A DNA stretch of 64,000 bases from Bacteroides graminisolvens DSM 19988 = JCM 15093 (GCF_000428125.1 NZ_ATZI01000001.1:868001-932000), one strand, 5' to 3'; positions 26,103 to 35,587 are shown, numbered from the stretch's first letter. The notes: a model not told the origin generated them from the sequence alone. Made by a program: numbers and translations.

Positions 26103-28019
26103 TTATTCAAATCCATATGAGTTCTTTAGTGATCCCTTTGAGTCGGAGATGGTGGTTGCTCCCAGAGGCAATAAATGTCTGTTCTTAACCACTCTGTTCA
26201 ATCCCCAGCTGATGTAAGGAAGATAAGCTACGTTTTTACCGTTTGTAGGATCTTCGCCTCCCCATCCGGTTACACTCTTATAATCGGCTACATTAGCGGG
26301 AGCTTCATACCAGCAGATGCTCGACATGTCGATGGCGTTAGCATCACTGCTCTTCATCTTATAATATAGTGAAGCAGGTGCTTTGGTAATCAATTCCATG
26401 TATTGCTCTTTTGATTCTGTTATTTTGCTGTCAAGCAATCCCCAACGAATCAGGTCGTACTTGCGAACCGCTTCTCCGGCAAGCTCCCATGCTCTTTCAT
26501 CAACCAGCGCGTTGAAGAAATCACTTCCGCTGCTTATTGCGTTTACATAAGCCGTTACGGCTGCTTGCTTGCTTGAATCAAAAGATCTGGAACGAACTTT
26601 CAACAAGGCTTCACGGGCGGTGAGTCCGCAGGTAGGACCAACCACGTCGGCTCCCTGCAATTCATTCAATGCTTCTGCGTACATCAATAATACGTCGGCA
26701 TAGCGAAGTACTATCCAGTTAATACCGTAACCAAACTTAGTTGTTGCGGCTTTTGATGCCGTGCGCCATGAGTCGCTCATTTTTCGAGGGTCCCACTTAG
26801 CCACGTAGATGGCAAATGGTGAGTTGCTTTGCATGGTTTCAACGGGTTCGTTGCTGCTGCCCGGCTTAATTTCATAGGTTGCACAAGTCAGGTCGCGTCT
26901 TAAGTCGTCTTTGTCAAACGACCACAAGAAAGGTGCGGTCAGCTTGATTTTACCGGATGAGTTTCCGTATCCGTAAGTGGTGGTTACACCCGACAAACGT
27001 ACGCCCACTGTGTATCCCATTTCACCTGAATAATTTAATCCGTGAGCCACCTCAAAGATGTTTTCTCTGTACGTTTGATCCAATGATTGCTGGTTAATCA
27101 AGTACCACTCGTTTTCAATGCTTGGGTTCAACTGATGCGTACCGCTGGCAATGATAGCGTCCAGATGAGTCAGTGCTTTCGTGTAAAGCTCCGTTCTTTT
27201 GGCAGCACCTGGTCTTTGAGTAGGGTAAGTGGCATCACTGTTTGCCAATGTTTCGTAACCTTCACCGGCTTTGGATGATTCGCGAATAGAATATCCGGCG
27301 TAACTCATCGCTATACGAGCCAATAGTCCGTGAGCAAAACCTTTGGTGATGCGCTCTGTTGTGTATGATGACTCTCCGGCCCATGGCAAGTAATCAATGG
27401 CTTCTTCTAAGTCGGTAATGAGATGCTCCATAATGGCATCACGATCTGTTTTGGGCAGGTAAATGTTTGATCCGTCCGACTTAGTCGTTTCGAATTTCAT
27501 CGGTACGTCTCCGTAGTTTCTTATCAGATCAAAATAGATCATAGCACGAAGAGCCAATGCCTCACCTTTGTATCTCAGCATCTTGGTTCTTGAAGAGTTA
27601 CCTTCGGCAATCAAACTGCTGTTTTCTATTCCCTCTACAACGATATTAGCGTTTTCAATGATCTCATAGCATTCGCTCCAATTGTCATCCAGCTTAGTCC
27701 AGCTTGAGCTCGGGTTAAAGTTACCTGCACCTCTTTCGTTAACGGCCACTGAATTTCCGGAACCGGTGTTATCAAGTCCGTCAACTAATTCAATGTCCGA
27801 ATTGGTTGAGAAGTTCAATGGAATACGTGCTCCGTAAGTGTGGTCAAGGGTTAGGCCTGCATATACTTTATTGAGTGCATTCTCTGTGTATGCGGCGGAG
27901 TTGAAGACTGTTTCATCAGTCATTTCAGACGGTGAGGTCTGATCCAGAAAATCGGAACAAGCCGTTAAACTTGCTATTCCTGTTCCCAGAATAAATAGTT
28001 TAAATATATTTTTCATCAT
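26103..28019 (-). CDS. SusD/RagB-family glycan-binding lipoprotein
   Basis: A 638-residue SusD-like lipoprotein with signal and lipobox SLTACSDFLD (Cys about 21). Typical elements include LRYKGEALALRAMIYFDLIR, YGDVPMKF, IVLRYADVLLMYAEALNEL and LVDERAWELAGEAVRKYDLIRW. It lies 15 nt downstream of its SusC and 10 nt before the beta-helix lipoprotein, so the three genes form one operon. It would bind the pectic oligosaccharide imported by this SusC. Confidence 0.95.
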   Translation of the reverse strand: MMKNIFKLFILGTGIASLTACSDFLDQTSPSEMTDETVFNSAAYTENALNKVYAGLTLDHTYGARIPLNFSTNSDIELVDGLDNTGSGNSVAVNERGAGNFNPSSSWTKLDDNWSECYEIIENANIVVEGIENSSLIAEGNSSRTKMLRYKGEALALRAMIYFDLIRNYGDVPMKFETTKSDGSNIYLPKTDRDAIMEHLITDLEEAIDYLPWAGESSYTTERITKGFAHGLLARIAMSYAGYSIRESSKAGEGYETLANSDATYPTQRPGAAKRTELYTKALTHLDAIIASGTHQLNPSIENEWYLINQQSLDQTYRENIFEVAHGLNYSGEMGYTVGVRLSGVTTTYGYGNSSGKIKLTAPFLWSFDKDDLRRDLTCATYEIKPGSSNEPVETMQSNSPFAIYVAKWDPRKMSDSWRTASKAATTKFGYGINWIVLRYADVLLMYAEALNELQGADVVGPTCGLTAREALLKVRSRSFDSSKQAAVTAYVNAISSGSDFFNALVDERAWELAGEAVRKYDLIRWGLLDSKITESKEQYMELITKAPASLYYKMKSSDANAIDMSSICWYEAPANVADYKSVTGWGGEDPTNGKNVAYLPYISWGLNRVVKNRHLLPLGATTISDSKGSLKNSYGFE

Positions 28020-28034
28020 TATATGGCTTCTAAA

Positions 28035-31000
28035 TTAAAATGTAACATTAATACCACCTACAAAAGAACGGCTTTTAGGGTATGCAGAGTAGTCTACACC
28101 CGGAGTCATAGGTGTGCTGGTAGCACTATCAACCTCGGGGTCTGCGCCCTTGTATTTTGTAAAGCAATAAAGGTTATATCCTGTAACATATAGTCTGACG
28201 TTTTGCATCAGCATCTTTTGAACCAGGTTCTTGGGTAAGGTATACCCTATGCTGATGTTGTTAACGCGCAGGAATGATCCGTCTTCAACAGCCCAGTCAA
28301 TAAGCGGCATAACGGTTGCTGCTGCCGGATTCCAGATCGAAGCATTGGCATTCAGCTCATTTAAACGATTCTTCACTCCCTCGGCTCCCAATGTTTTGAT
28401 GGATGAACTGCTTAACAGACTGTTACCTGTAGCCGGATCAATCCATGTGTATCTTTTATCGATGGTGAAGTTATCATTGATATTCCAATTCTTTGATGAT
28501 CCGCTATAGAAACTAGAACCCAGTTTGGTAGCGTTGATCACTTTGTTGCCTAAACTGTAGTTGAAGAATGCTGTGAAATCAAAGTTCTTGAAGCGTCCGT
28601 TCAATCCGAATCCTCCCGATACGGGTGCGATGGTGTTACCCAAACGTACTTTCTTGATGTTTCCATCAGCATCGGCTTTCAACTTAATGCTACCCGGGTA
28701 CACATTACCTCCGGTAAGCGAAGCACTGTTTGTGATACCGCTTTTGAGTGAGTAAGTTCCTGTAGTTTCGTTGAAGTTAAAATCATCGGCCGTATAGAAA
28801 CCGTCGGTCTTGTAACCGTAAACCTCACCCAGACGTCCGCCTTCTTCAATTAAGAAATCTTCCAGTCCGGCTGCTGCGCTACCTCCCCACTTACTGCTTT
28901 GCCAGCTGCTATTGCCATCTAGCTTATCAATCTTACCTTTGTTGTATGAAATGTTGAAGTTGAAGTTCAGACCGTAGTTTTTCTTATCCAAAATAACTCC
29001 GTCGAGTTGTAACTCAACACCTTTGTTTGAAGTCTGTCCCAGGTTCTTGTACTGGTATCCGTAACCGGAGCTTGCTGCAATGGTTGTTTTCATGAGCAAG
29101 TCTTGGGTGGTATTCCAATAGAAGTCGAGAGAACCCGACAGTCTGTTGTTCCAAAAGCCAAAGTCGAAACCTAAGTTTCTTGAAATGGTAGTTTCCCATT
29201 TCAGTTCAGGGTTCGATAAAATGTCACCGTGTTTCAGTACGGTAGCTGTCTGATCACCGAAATAAATACTCTTGTCGCCGGTTCCTGCTACAGAGAAAGT
29301 AGTATACATAGAACCATCGGGAATACGGTTGTTACCTGCCGTACCATAGCTTAAGCGGAACTTCAGGTTTGATAACCAGTCTTTTGTTCCTTCCATAAAA
29401 GGTTCATCGAACATTCTCCATGCAAAAGCAGCAGAAGGGAAGTAACCCCAACGATTTCCGCTTGCAAATTTGCTGGAACCATCGGCACGCATTGTTGCAG
29501 TAAACAGGTATTTATCGTTCAATGTATAGTTTACACGTCCGAAGAATGACAATAAGTTGTCTTTGATTCCGATATAAGTTGTGGTAGGTAATGAAGTTCC
29601 ATTTCCTAATGCGGCCAAAATCTCGTTAACAGTTGTTTCTTTGGCAAAGTTAACAGCCGTAAGGTAGGTCTTGGTATCCTGACTGGAAGTTACTTCCTGA
29701 CCAACTAATACGTTCAGCCTGTCTCTTTTATTGAAGAGTTTTGTATCGTAAGTAACCGTGTTGGCGTTTCTCCAGTTCTTGTTATTTACTTTGGAGATGT
29801 AGGCTTGTGGTAATCCGGCATATCCGTATTTAGAGTTTGAAGTAGCCTGATATTCCCACACCTGATCCGTGTCTTGGTATTTCCATCCATAACCGAATTC
29901 GGAACGGAAAGTAAGTCCTGCCATTGGCTTCCAATTCAGTCCGGCGTTATAGTTTTGTTGGAACTTGGTTTGTTTTTTGTAGGTTGCGTTCAAACGTTCC
30001 AATGGAGAGTACTGAGCATTCAGGGTGTTTTCGCCGTCTTCACTGTCTTCGTTGAGCTGACTGATGGGCTTGTAAACAATCGATTTGGCCACAAGTGAGT
30101 TAGCAGCACTCGTCTCGTTGTCGGCTCCGCCACTTAAACCATCAACTGTTTGATAAGTTAACCGGGCATTGAAGTCCAAGTTTAACCATTTGTTGATCTC
30201 GGTATCGATTTTAGCATTGATGTTGTTCTTTGAGAAACCGGAACCCCTCATAATGCTTTTTTCATCGTTGCGTGCATAGCTTACGCTATATTTGGTTGAC
30301 TTTGCTCCACCGCTCACGCTTACATTGTATGATTGCTGGTTTCCGGTACGGCCAAATATCTCATCCTGGTAATCGGTACCTTTCACTGATTTGTAGATTT
30401 CCAAGTCGTCATACACTCCGTATGAAGTGCCGGTCTGATCCAGTTCGTATTGGTACAGTGCGTATTCATAAGGGTTAAGCACTCCAACCTGTTTCGTTAC
30501 TTTCCTTAGACCGAACGAAGCTCCGAAATTTACCTGAGTTTTTCCTTCTTTACCCGATTTGGTGGTAATGATGATAACACCATTGGCACCGCGGGCACCA
30601 TAGATAGCGGTAGAAGAAGCGTCTTTTAATACATCAACAGATTGAATATCCGTAGGTGCTATATCCGAAATGCTTGAAACAGGGAATCCGTCAACAATGT
30701 AAAGGGGCGAGTTGTCTTGCGAAAGAGAACCACCACCTCTTACTCTGATTTTGATGTCTGCATCAGGAGAGCCTTCGGTTGTTGTGATTTGCACACCGGC
30801 CATTTTCCCTTGCAATGCTTCAGAAGCACTTGACACAGGAACTGACTCTAGTTGTTTGGCACTTACGGAAGCCACAGAACCGGTCAAGTCTTTCTTTGCT
30901 ACGGTTCCGTAACCAATGACAACCACTTCATCCAATGCCTGTGCATCATCTTCCAGTGTTACTTCCAACTTACTTTTACCTTTAACGTCTATTTCTTTGG

Positions 31001-31262
31001 TTTTCATTCCAATATAGGAAATAACCAAAACATGTTTGCCTGACACCTTCAGACTGAAATTTCCGTCAAAATCGGTAATAGTACCGTTGGTGGTTCCTTT
31101 CTCAACAACAGACGCCCCGATTACCGGTTCTCCTGTCTTGTCTTTCACATTACCACTCAAGGTAACACTCTGCGCTGATAAACTAAGCGATATTGTTGCA
31201 AAAAGCATAAGCAATACCGTGCGCATGTTTTTCATCTTGTTAGACATTTTTTGCATGTTCAC
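28035..31262 (-). CDS. SusC/RagA-family TonB-dependent outer-membrane transporter
   Basis: A 1075-residue importer. The signal peptide ends near residue 31 (SLSAQ). The carboxypeptidase-regulatory-like domain (VKDKTGEPVIGASVVEKGT) is followed by the TonB-box region LDEVVVIGYG (about 110-119), the plug (VRGGGSLSQDNSPLYIVDG, IYGARGANGVIIITTKSG) and a barrel ending in GGINVTF. Several in-frame ATGs lie in the first 13 codons; the first is kept. It is the lead gene of the operon ending at 24458 and has the shared promoter motif at 31331-31350. Confidence 0.96.
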   Translation of the reverse strand: MNMQKMSNKMKNMRTVLLMLFATISLSLSAQSVTLSGNVKDKTGEPVIGASVVEKGTTNGTITDFDGNFSLKVSGKHVLVISYIGMKTKEIDVKGKSKLEVTLEDDAQALDEVVVIGYGTVAKKDLTGSVASVSAKQLESVPVSSASEALQGKMAGVQITTTEGSPDADIKIRVRGGGSLSQDNSPLYIVDGFPVSSISDIAPTDIQSVDVLKDASSTAIYGARGANGVIIITTKSGKEGKTQVNFGASFGLRKVTKQVGVLNPYEYALYQYELDQTGTSYGVYDDLEIYKSVKGTDYQDEIFGRTGNQQSYNVSVSGGAKSTKYSVSYARNDEKSIMRGSGFSKNNINAKIDTEINKWLNLDFNARLTYQTVDGLSGGADNETSAANSLVAKSIVYKPISQLNEDSEDGENTLNAQYSPLERLNATYKKQTKFQQNYNAGLNWKPMAGLTFRSEFGYGWKYQDTDQVWEYQATSNSKYGYAGLPQAYISKVNNKNWRNANTVTYDTKLFNKRDRLNVLVGQEVTSSQDTKTYLTAVNFAKETTVNEILAALGNGTSLPTTTYIGIKDNLLSFFGRVNYTLNDKYLFTATMRADGSSKFASGNRWGYFPSAAFAWRMFDEPFMEGTKDWLSNLKFRLSYGTAGNNRIPDGSMYTTFSVAGTGDKSIYFGDQTATVLKHGDILSNPELKWETTISRNLGFDFGFWNNRLSGSLDFYWNTTQDLLMKTTIAASSGYGYQYKNLGQTSNKGVELQLDGVILDKKNYGLNFNFNISYNKGKIDKLDGNSSWQSSKWGGSAAAGLEDFLIEEGGRLGEVYGYKTDGFYTADDFNFNETTGTYSLKSGITNSASLTGGNVYPGSIKLKADADGNIKKVRLGNTIAPVSGGFGLNGRFKNFDFTAFFNYSLGNKVINATKLGSSFYSGSSKNWNINDNFTIDKRYTWIDPATGNSLLSSSSIKTLGAEGVKNRLNELNANASIWNPAAATVMPLIDWAVEDGSFLRVNNISIGYTLPKNLVQKMLMQNVRLYVTGYNLYCFTKYKGADPEVDSATSTPMTPGVDYSAYPKSRSFVGGINVTF

Positions 31263-31307
31263 TGATTAAAAAATTTTAAGTATAACGTTTCTGTTAATTC
31301 ATCAATA

Positions 31308-31350
31308 CAAAAATAAGACGGGTTTAAGTGCCCTGTGTGCAATATTTGTT
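31308..31350 (-). promoter_or_regulatory. susC promoter with shared pectin-locus motif
   Basis: The - strand -7 box TATTTTTG is at 31308-31315. Upstream, 31331-31350 reads AACAAATnnTnCACACAGnG, matched at 16 of 20 positions and at identical spacing in the GH28 promoter, and partly in the DUF4861 promoter. No consensus TTG -33 box is at the usual distance, as expected for an activator-dependent promoter. Confidence 0.6.
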
Positions 31351-31498
31351 CTTACGATGGTAATTTTTGTTATATGCTTTGGGCGCATTGCACAACGAAT
31401 TATCATTCTGTTCAGCTTAAAGCGTTTACAGATTGGTATCATTGCAGTTGCGAATAGGAAGTTTATAGACGAATTAGCTCTTTTTGAGTTTCGGAATG

Positions 31499-31600
31499 TA
31501 AGTTTGAGTGCGGTATATGTCCGTAGGGTTGCACGTAGTATAGTCCGTTAGTAATTGGTTGGTTTTAGTCAGATTTTGGGAGGCGTATGCCTCCCTTTTT
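31499..31600 (+). ncRNA. Candidate small RNA upstream of susC
   Basis: A + strand -7 match TAAGTTTG (31499-31506) is followed about 70 nt later by a strong intrinsic terminator: GGGAGGC stem (31578-31584 with 31589-31595) and TTTTT (31596-31600). No + strand gene ends here, since both neighbours are on the - strand. The implied transcript is about 90 nt. The -33 element is weak and the internal 64-codon frame (31357-31551) is not convincing, so this remains a prediction. The rest of the gap 31351-31498 shows nothing further. Confidence 0.35.
31578..31600 (+). terminator. Orphan + strand intrinsic terminator
   Basis: A 7-bp perfect GC-rich stem with a GTAT loop is followed by five T residues on the + strand. 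The - strand side is followed by AAAATC, so it would not terminate the - strand HAD gene efficiently. Confidence 0.75.
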
Positions 31601-31690
31601 GCTGTGTTAATGCCTTGTTAATGTATCTAAAGTTACAACATTTAATTTGATATTGTATTTCTTTTTGAATAAGAAGTTGCCGCTTTTAGA

Positions 31691-32338
31691 TTAGATAAAA
31701 TGGATGATTTCCTGCGGAACATCCACTATGTGTTTGGGGGTGAATTGTTCCAGTTCCGTGCGCGGACGAAACCCCCAAGTTACTCCGCAGGCCTCTACGC
31801 CACTGTTGTGTGCCGTCTGCATGTCTACTCCCGAGTCACCTACATAAAGGGTTTCCTCTTGACTTATTCCTGCTTGTTTTACTATGTCATATACAATAGC
31901 CGGATCGGGTTTTACGTTGACACCCTCCCGTTGTCCCAATACGGCAACAAAAGGAATGTTTGGAAAGAAATAACTGACAAGCTTTTCTGTGGCGCTTTGG
32001 TATTTGTTGGAGGCAACAGCCAGCACCTTCCCTTGTTGATGCAACTCGTTTAAAAGCTCTGTAATCCCGGGGTAGGGAGTGCTTAAATCGGTGTTGTGAC
32101 TATCATAAAACGGCACAAATAGTTTTCTGATCAGTTGTATGTTGGCTTCTGTTTTCTCTCCTTCCGGCAATGCTCGTTCAAAGAGTTTGTTGATGCCGTT
32201 GCCTACCATAAATTTATATTCATCGGCAGGATGCGTGGGGAAGCCCGCTTCCTTTAATGCATAATTCGTACTTTGAGCCAGGTCTGCTATTGTGTTTAAT
32301 AAGGTTCCGTCCAAATCGAATATAATCAGTCTTTTCAT
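31691..32338 (-). CDS. gph: HAD-superfamily phosphatase, phosphoglycolate-phosphatase-like
   Basis: A 215-residue HAD hydrolase with all four motifs: nucleophile IIFDLDGTLLNT (Asp8, Asp10), AVASNKYQ (motif II Ser), NVKPDPAIVY (motif III Lys) and LYVGDSGVDMQTA (motif IV). The helical cap fits the Gph/PGMB branch. The likely substrate is 2-phosphoglycolate or another small phosphomonoester. It has its own promoter and interrupts the pectin genes on the - strand, so a role in pectin catabolism is not required. Confidence 0.85.
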   Translation of the reverse strand: MKRLIIFDLDGTLLNTIADLAQSTNYALKEAGFPTHPADEYKFMVGNGINKLFERALPEGEKTEANIQLIRKLFVPFYDSHNTDLSTPYPGITELLNELHQQGKVLAVASNKYQSATEKLVSYFFPNIPFVAVLGQREGVNVKPDPAIVYDIVKQAGISQEETLYVGDSGVDMQTAHNSGVEACGVTWGFRPRTELEQFTPKHIVDVPQEIIHFI

Positions 32339-32360
32339 CTTTTAAGTATCTTAGTTTCTG

Positions 32361-32368
32361 CAAAGATA
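32361..32368 (-). promoter_or_regulatory. -7 box of the HAD phosphatase gene
   Basis: TATCTTTG on the - strand matches TAnnTTTG, 23 nt upstream of the ATG. No clear -33 box. Confidence 0.45.
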
Positions 32369-32392
32369 CGCTTTTTGTTCTTTGCTTAAACA

Positions 32393-32427
32393 TAAAAAAA
32401 ACGTATCTCCTTGGGGAAATACGTTTT
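32393..32427 (-). terminator. Intrinsic terminator after the GH43 gene
   Basis: AAAACGTAT/ATACGTTTT arms (32398-32406 and 32419-32427) are followed on the - strand by a run of T residues. It closes the DUF4861-GH43 transcript. Confidence 0.75.
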
Positions 32428-32449
32428 CTGAAAGAAATATCATTCTCTT

Positions 32450-34126
32450 TTATTTCTTAGTGATTCTGAACCAGTCGACTTCAGACCATCCGCCATCGTT
32501 AATGGTTATAGCCGGACGAGTGCAGAAGGTTCCAACCTTCGTGCCGATCCACATACCTTCTTTGGCTTGGAATTCATTGCCCATTGACTTGAATTTCTTG
32601 CCATCGAGACTGTAGCTGAACTTACACATGGCCAGTACATCCGATCCGCCTTCGCTTTCCTTTAGCTTCTTCTTGCCGGCTTTGAACTCAACACGAAGAT
32701 AGATAGCACCGTTCTTTAATTTAGTGGTTTCGTTTATTTGTTCCGCAGTGCCCTTATCGGCATTCTTACATTCCAATTGTGAAAGCACAATGCCGTCGTT
32801 CGTGTTTTCCAATACGAGACCGGCATAACTGAATCCCATGACAACCAGACCGGTACGCTCTCCTTTATACTTGGTTGTTGGTTTGAAATCGAGTTTGATG
32901 GTAGCAACAAAGTTATCGGCAGGAGCCTTTTGCAACATCAGGTTGGGCACGTTCCATAAGTTCTTATATTCTTTTACTACCGGATAGGAGTAAAGCCTTG
33001 CATAACCTTTGTGGCCGGCAAAGTAAGCCCATTTTTCGTTGATGTTGGCATGCCATTGCCATTGAGGCGACAAGGTGTAGCCATCAAACTCATCACTTTC
33101 CTGCGGAGTGCAGATGGGGTAATTCTTGCCCACGTTGGGTTTCTTGTAGCTTAAAACAGGCTCGCCACATCCGTCGCCGTCTTTATCAACGCCGATAACA
33201 GGCCAGTCGTTCACCCACTTCATCGGTTGCAAGTGTACCAAGCGGCCGTAAGCACCTACGTCTTGGAAGTGCAAGAACCAATCTTCACCGGTAGTAGTGT
33301 CAACCCACGCACCTTGATGAGGTCCGTTTACATTTGTTTTTCCTTGGCTGAGAACTACTTTTTCTTCGTAAGGTCCGTATACGTTTTTAGAACGAAGCAC
33401 CAGCTGCCATCCGGTAGCAACACCTCCGGCAGGAGCAAAGATATAGTAATAACCGTTGCGTTTATAGAATTTGGGTCCTTCTGCAGTGGGGTGCTCATCG
33501 TGACCGTCAAAGATGATGCGCGACTGTGTGATTGCTTTGGTAGCATCTGCATTCAGTTCGCAAATTCCCAATAAGCTCTTAATGCCCGAACGGCTTCCGG
33601 CATATCCGTGAACCATGTAGACTTTACCGTCTTCATCCCACAGCGGGGTTGTATCGATAATTCCCTTACCGGCTTTCACCAGCACGGGCTCACTCCAAGG
33701 TCCTTTGGGGTCTTTGGCTTTCGTCATGAAAGCTCCTTGATCCGGATCTCCCCAGAAAATATAGAATTCTCCTTTGTGATAACGAATGCTTGGCGCCCAT
33801 ACTCTGCTACCGTGCTGAGGTTTCTCGGGAAACTCAACGGGCGATAATTTGTAAGGTACGGCAGCTCCAATAATGGTCCAGTTTACCAAATCTTTTGAAT
33901 GCAAAATCTGTAAGGCAGGTAAACAGTTGAAACTGGAAGAGGTCATGTAGTAGTCATCTCCTACACGGCATGCGTCGGGATCAGAATAGTCTGCATGAAT
34001 AATGGGGTTGCGGTAGGTACCATCACCTTTGTCGGCTACCCACACTTCAGAAACATAGTTTTTCTGTGCTGTTACTGATGATGTAACGAATAAGCTTAAA
34101 CCAATAATTAGTGCTAACTTTTTCAT
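32450..34126 (-). CDS. Secreted GH43 glycosidase (arabinosidase/xylosidase type)
   Basis: A 558-residue secreted enzyme (signal 1-20, VTAQ). The five-bladed propeller of GH43 begins with YRNPIIHADYSDPDACRVGDDYYM (catalytic-base candidate Asp49), with SRVWAPSIRYHKGEFYIFWGDPD containing the second acidic region and HPTAEGPKFYKRNGYYYIF carrying the likely acid Glu. A C-terminal jelly-roll domain (about 345-558) corresponds to the concanavalin-like domain of beta-xylosidase-type GH43 proteins. In a pectin locus it probably removes arabinose or xylose (or a related sugar) from side chains; the exact linkage cannot be told from sequence. It is cotranscribed with the DUF4861 gene 21 nt upstream. Confidence 0.88.
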   Translation of the reverse strand: MKKLALIIGLSLFVTSSVTAQKNYVSEVWVADKGDGTYRNPIIHADYSDPDACRVGDDYYMTSSSFNCLPALQILHSKDLVNWTIIGAAVPYKLSPVEFPEKPQHGSRVWAPSIRYHKGEFYIFWGDPDQGAFMTKAKDPKGPWSEPVLVKAGKGIIDTTPLWDEDGKVYMVHGYAGSRSGIKSLLGICELNADATKAITQSRIIFDGHDEHPTAEGPKFYKRNGYYYIFAPAGGVATGWQLVLRSKNVYGPYEEKVVLSQGKTNVNGPHQGAWVDTTTGEDWFLHFQDVGAYGRLVHLQPMKWVNDWPVIGVDKDGDGCGEPVLSYKKPNVGKNYPICTPQESDEFDGYTLSPQWQWHANINEKWAYFAGHKGYARLYSYPVVKEYKNLWNVPNLMLQKAPADNFVATIKLDFKPTTKYKGERTGLVVMGFSYAGLVLENTNDGIVLSQLECKNADKGTAEQINETTKLKNGAIYLRVEFKAGKKKLKESEGGSDVLAMCKFSYSLDGKKFKSMGNEFQAKEGMWIGTKVGTFCTRPAITINDGGWSEVDWFRITKK

Positions 34127-34147
34127 GTAATATTGATTGGTGAATAA

Positions 34148-35368
34148 TTATAATATTTTGACTAGTACGGGATGGTCAATTTCCTCTTTCCACTCACGCA
34201 TGTAAGCAAACCATGCTTCGGGTGTTTTGTACCCAAAGGTTTCTTTCAGGGAAGTGAACATGATGTTATAGCGGATGTAAGCTTGTCCTTCAGCACCGAT
34301 GGTGTATAAATAGTTGGCATTGTCTTTCACTTCCGCTTTTACGTATTTCTGAGGAATGTAAGTCGCTAACCCCACTGTCTCTTTGGCGTATTTAACGGTG
34401 TCGTTAACAGGCCAGTCGGTACCCCAACATCCAATCAGTCCTTTGTGATCCGAATAAGAAATGGATCCTTTTACGTCTTGCACTCCGGTGCAAAATAGCT
34501 CATTCTTCAGAGGCTCTTCAAAGAAAGTTTCCACGATGGCATCTCTGTGTCCGCCGTAAAGTGTATAGCGGTTGATCATGTTTAAGGCCGAACCTTGATA
34601 CTCCCAATCATTCACCTCAATTTCGCAGATTGTTCTTACCGGACCGTAGGCCAATATCCGTTCTGTTCTTTGCAGTACGGGTTCTATGTGCGTTGCTTTT
34701 TTGCCGTTCCATCCTTTCAATGCACCCAGGCCACAACTTCCACTCACTCGAAGTACGTCATCACCGAACCCTTTGGCCAGCTGGTCGTCGTTGGGGTAGA
34801 ACTGACAGGCTTCGATTTCAAATCCTTTGTTGAATTTGCCGTAGATATCTACCGTTTGCTTCTGATCAAAGTATAGTCGGTAAGCTACCAGCTCCGATTC
34901 GAATGCCGGACCGTGATGATGTAATTGATTGTAAATGTTGCTGGTACCCGGAATGGTGAGTGAATGAATGGGCACGTGCTTTCCTTTCTTGTCGCTTACT
35001 AACATCTCGGCAAAAACGCGCGAAGGATATTTCTTGTCTGACTTTTGGTCGGACAGAACCACCTTGAATGTTTTCTTTGTTTGAGGATCGATGTTGATCA
35101 AAAATGCCAGCTCATCGGCTTTTCTGTCTGAATTGAGGTCATCGAGCTGTGACGGGATTTCTTTCTCACCATCCCATACGGTGGCTGATTTAACTACGAA
35201 GCCGGTTTTCAGATCGCTTATCTTCAGTACTACCGGTTCGTCGCTTTTTGCTTTGTTCCAGTTATTTTCTACTTCTACAACCACACTTTTGGTCGATGCT
35301 TTTACTGCTCCCATAAGTGCTGTCGTACAAATGGAAAGAAGGAAAATGCTTGCTACTACTTTTTTCAT
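34148..35368 (-). CDS. Secreted DUF4861-type protein
   Basis: A 406-residue secreted protein with an N-terminal signal peptide (to about residue 24). An N-terminal beta-sandwich part (VVLKISDLKTGFVVKSATVWDG, DDLNSDRKADELAFL) precedes a larger beta-rich domain with conserved-looking HHHGPAFESELVAYRLYFD, YGPVRTICEIEVNDW, INRYTLYGGHRDAIVETFF and LIGCWGTDWP. It matches my memory of DUF4861 proteins, which recur in pectin loci. The His-rich HHHGPAFESE segment and the several Asp/Glu residues would suit a catalytic site, but activity is unknown to me. It is the first gene of a two-gene operon with GH43. Confidence 0.7.
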   Translation of the reverse strand: MKKVVASIFLLSICTTALMGAVKASTKSVVVEVENNWNKAKSDEPVVLKISDLKTGFVVKSATVWDGEKEIPSQLDDLNSDRKADELAFLINIDPQTKKTFKVVLSDQKSDKKYPSRVFAEMLVSDKKGKHVPIHSLTIPGTSNIYNQLHHHGPAFESELVAYRLYFDQKQTVDIYGKFNKGFEIEACQFYPNDDQLAKGFGDDVLRVSGSCGLGALKGWNGKKATHIEPVLQRTERILAYGPVRTICEIEVNDWEYQGSALNMINRYTLYGGHRDAIVETFFEEPLKNELFCTGVQDVKGSISYSDHKGLIGCWGTDWPVNDTVKYAKETVGLATYIPQKYVKAEVKDNANYLYTIGAEGQAYIRYNIMFTSLKETFGYKTPEAWFAYMREWKEEIDHPVLVKIL

Positions 35369-35393
35369 GGAATTGGTCTATTTATATTTGATA

Positions 35394-35436
35394 CAAATAT
35401 AGGTTAATTGAGCCTATTTCTGATACACAATTTGAT
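35394..35436 (-). promoter_or_regulatory. Promoter of the DUF4861-GH43 operon with partial shared motif
   Basis: The - strand -7 box TATATTTG is at 35394-35401. ATCAAATTGTG at 35426-35436 aligns with the motif upstream of susC and GH28 at the same distance from the -7 box. The -7 box is mirrored by TATATTTG on the + strand at 35383-35390, giving a palindrome with a 3-nt centre. Confidence 0.55.
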
Positions 35437-35514
35437 TGAATCACTAGCTTCTTTGTTTTGATGCTGAACAAGAACTTGGTATAACCCTGAAAGGCGGCTC
35501 GGGTATAAAACAAT

Positions 35515-35558
35515 GCTTGCAAACTTCAGGTGGTAAATACTGCCCGAAATTTGCAAGC
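35515..35558 (-). terminator. Inverted repeat after the GH28 gene
   Basis: GCTTGCAAA (35515-35523) and TTTGCAAGC (35550-35558) form a 9-bp stem just after the GH28 stop. On the - strand a loose T-rich stretch follows. Confidence 0.5.
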
Positions 35559-35587
35559 TTATCGATTAATTGAAAGAATCCGAATGT

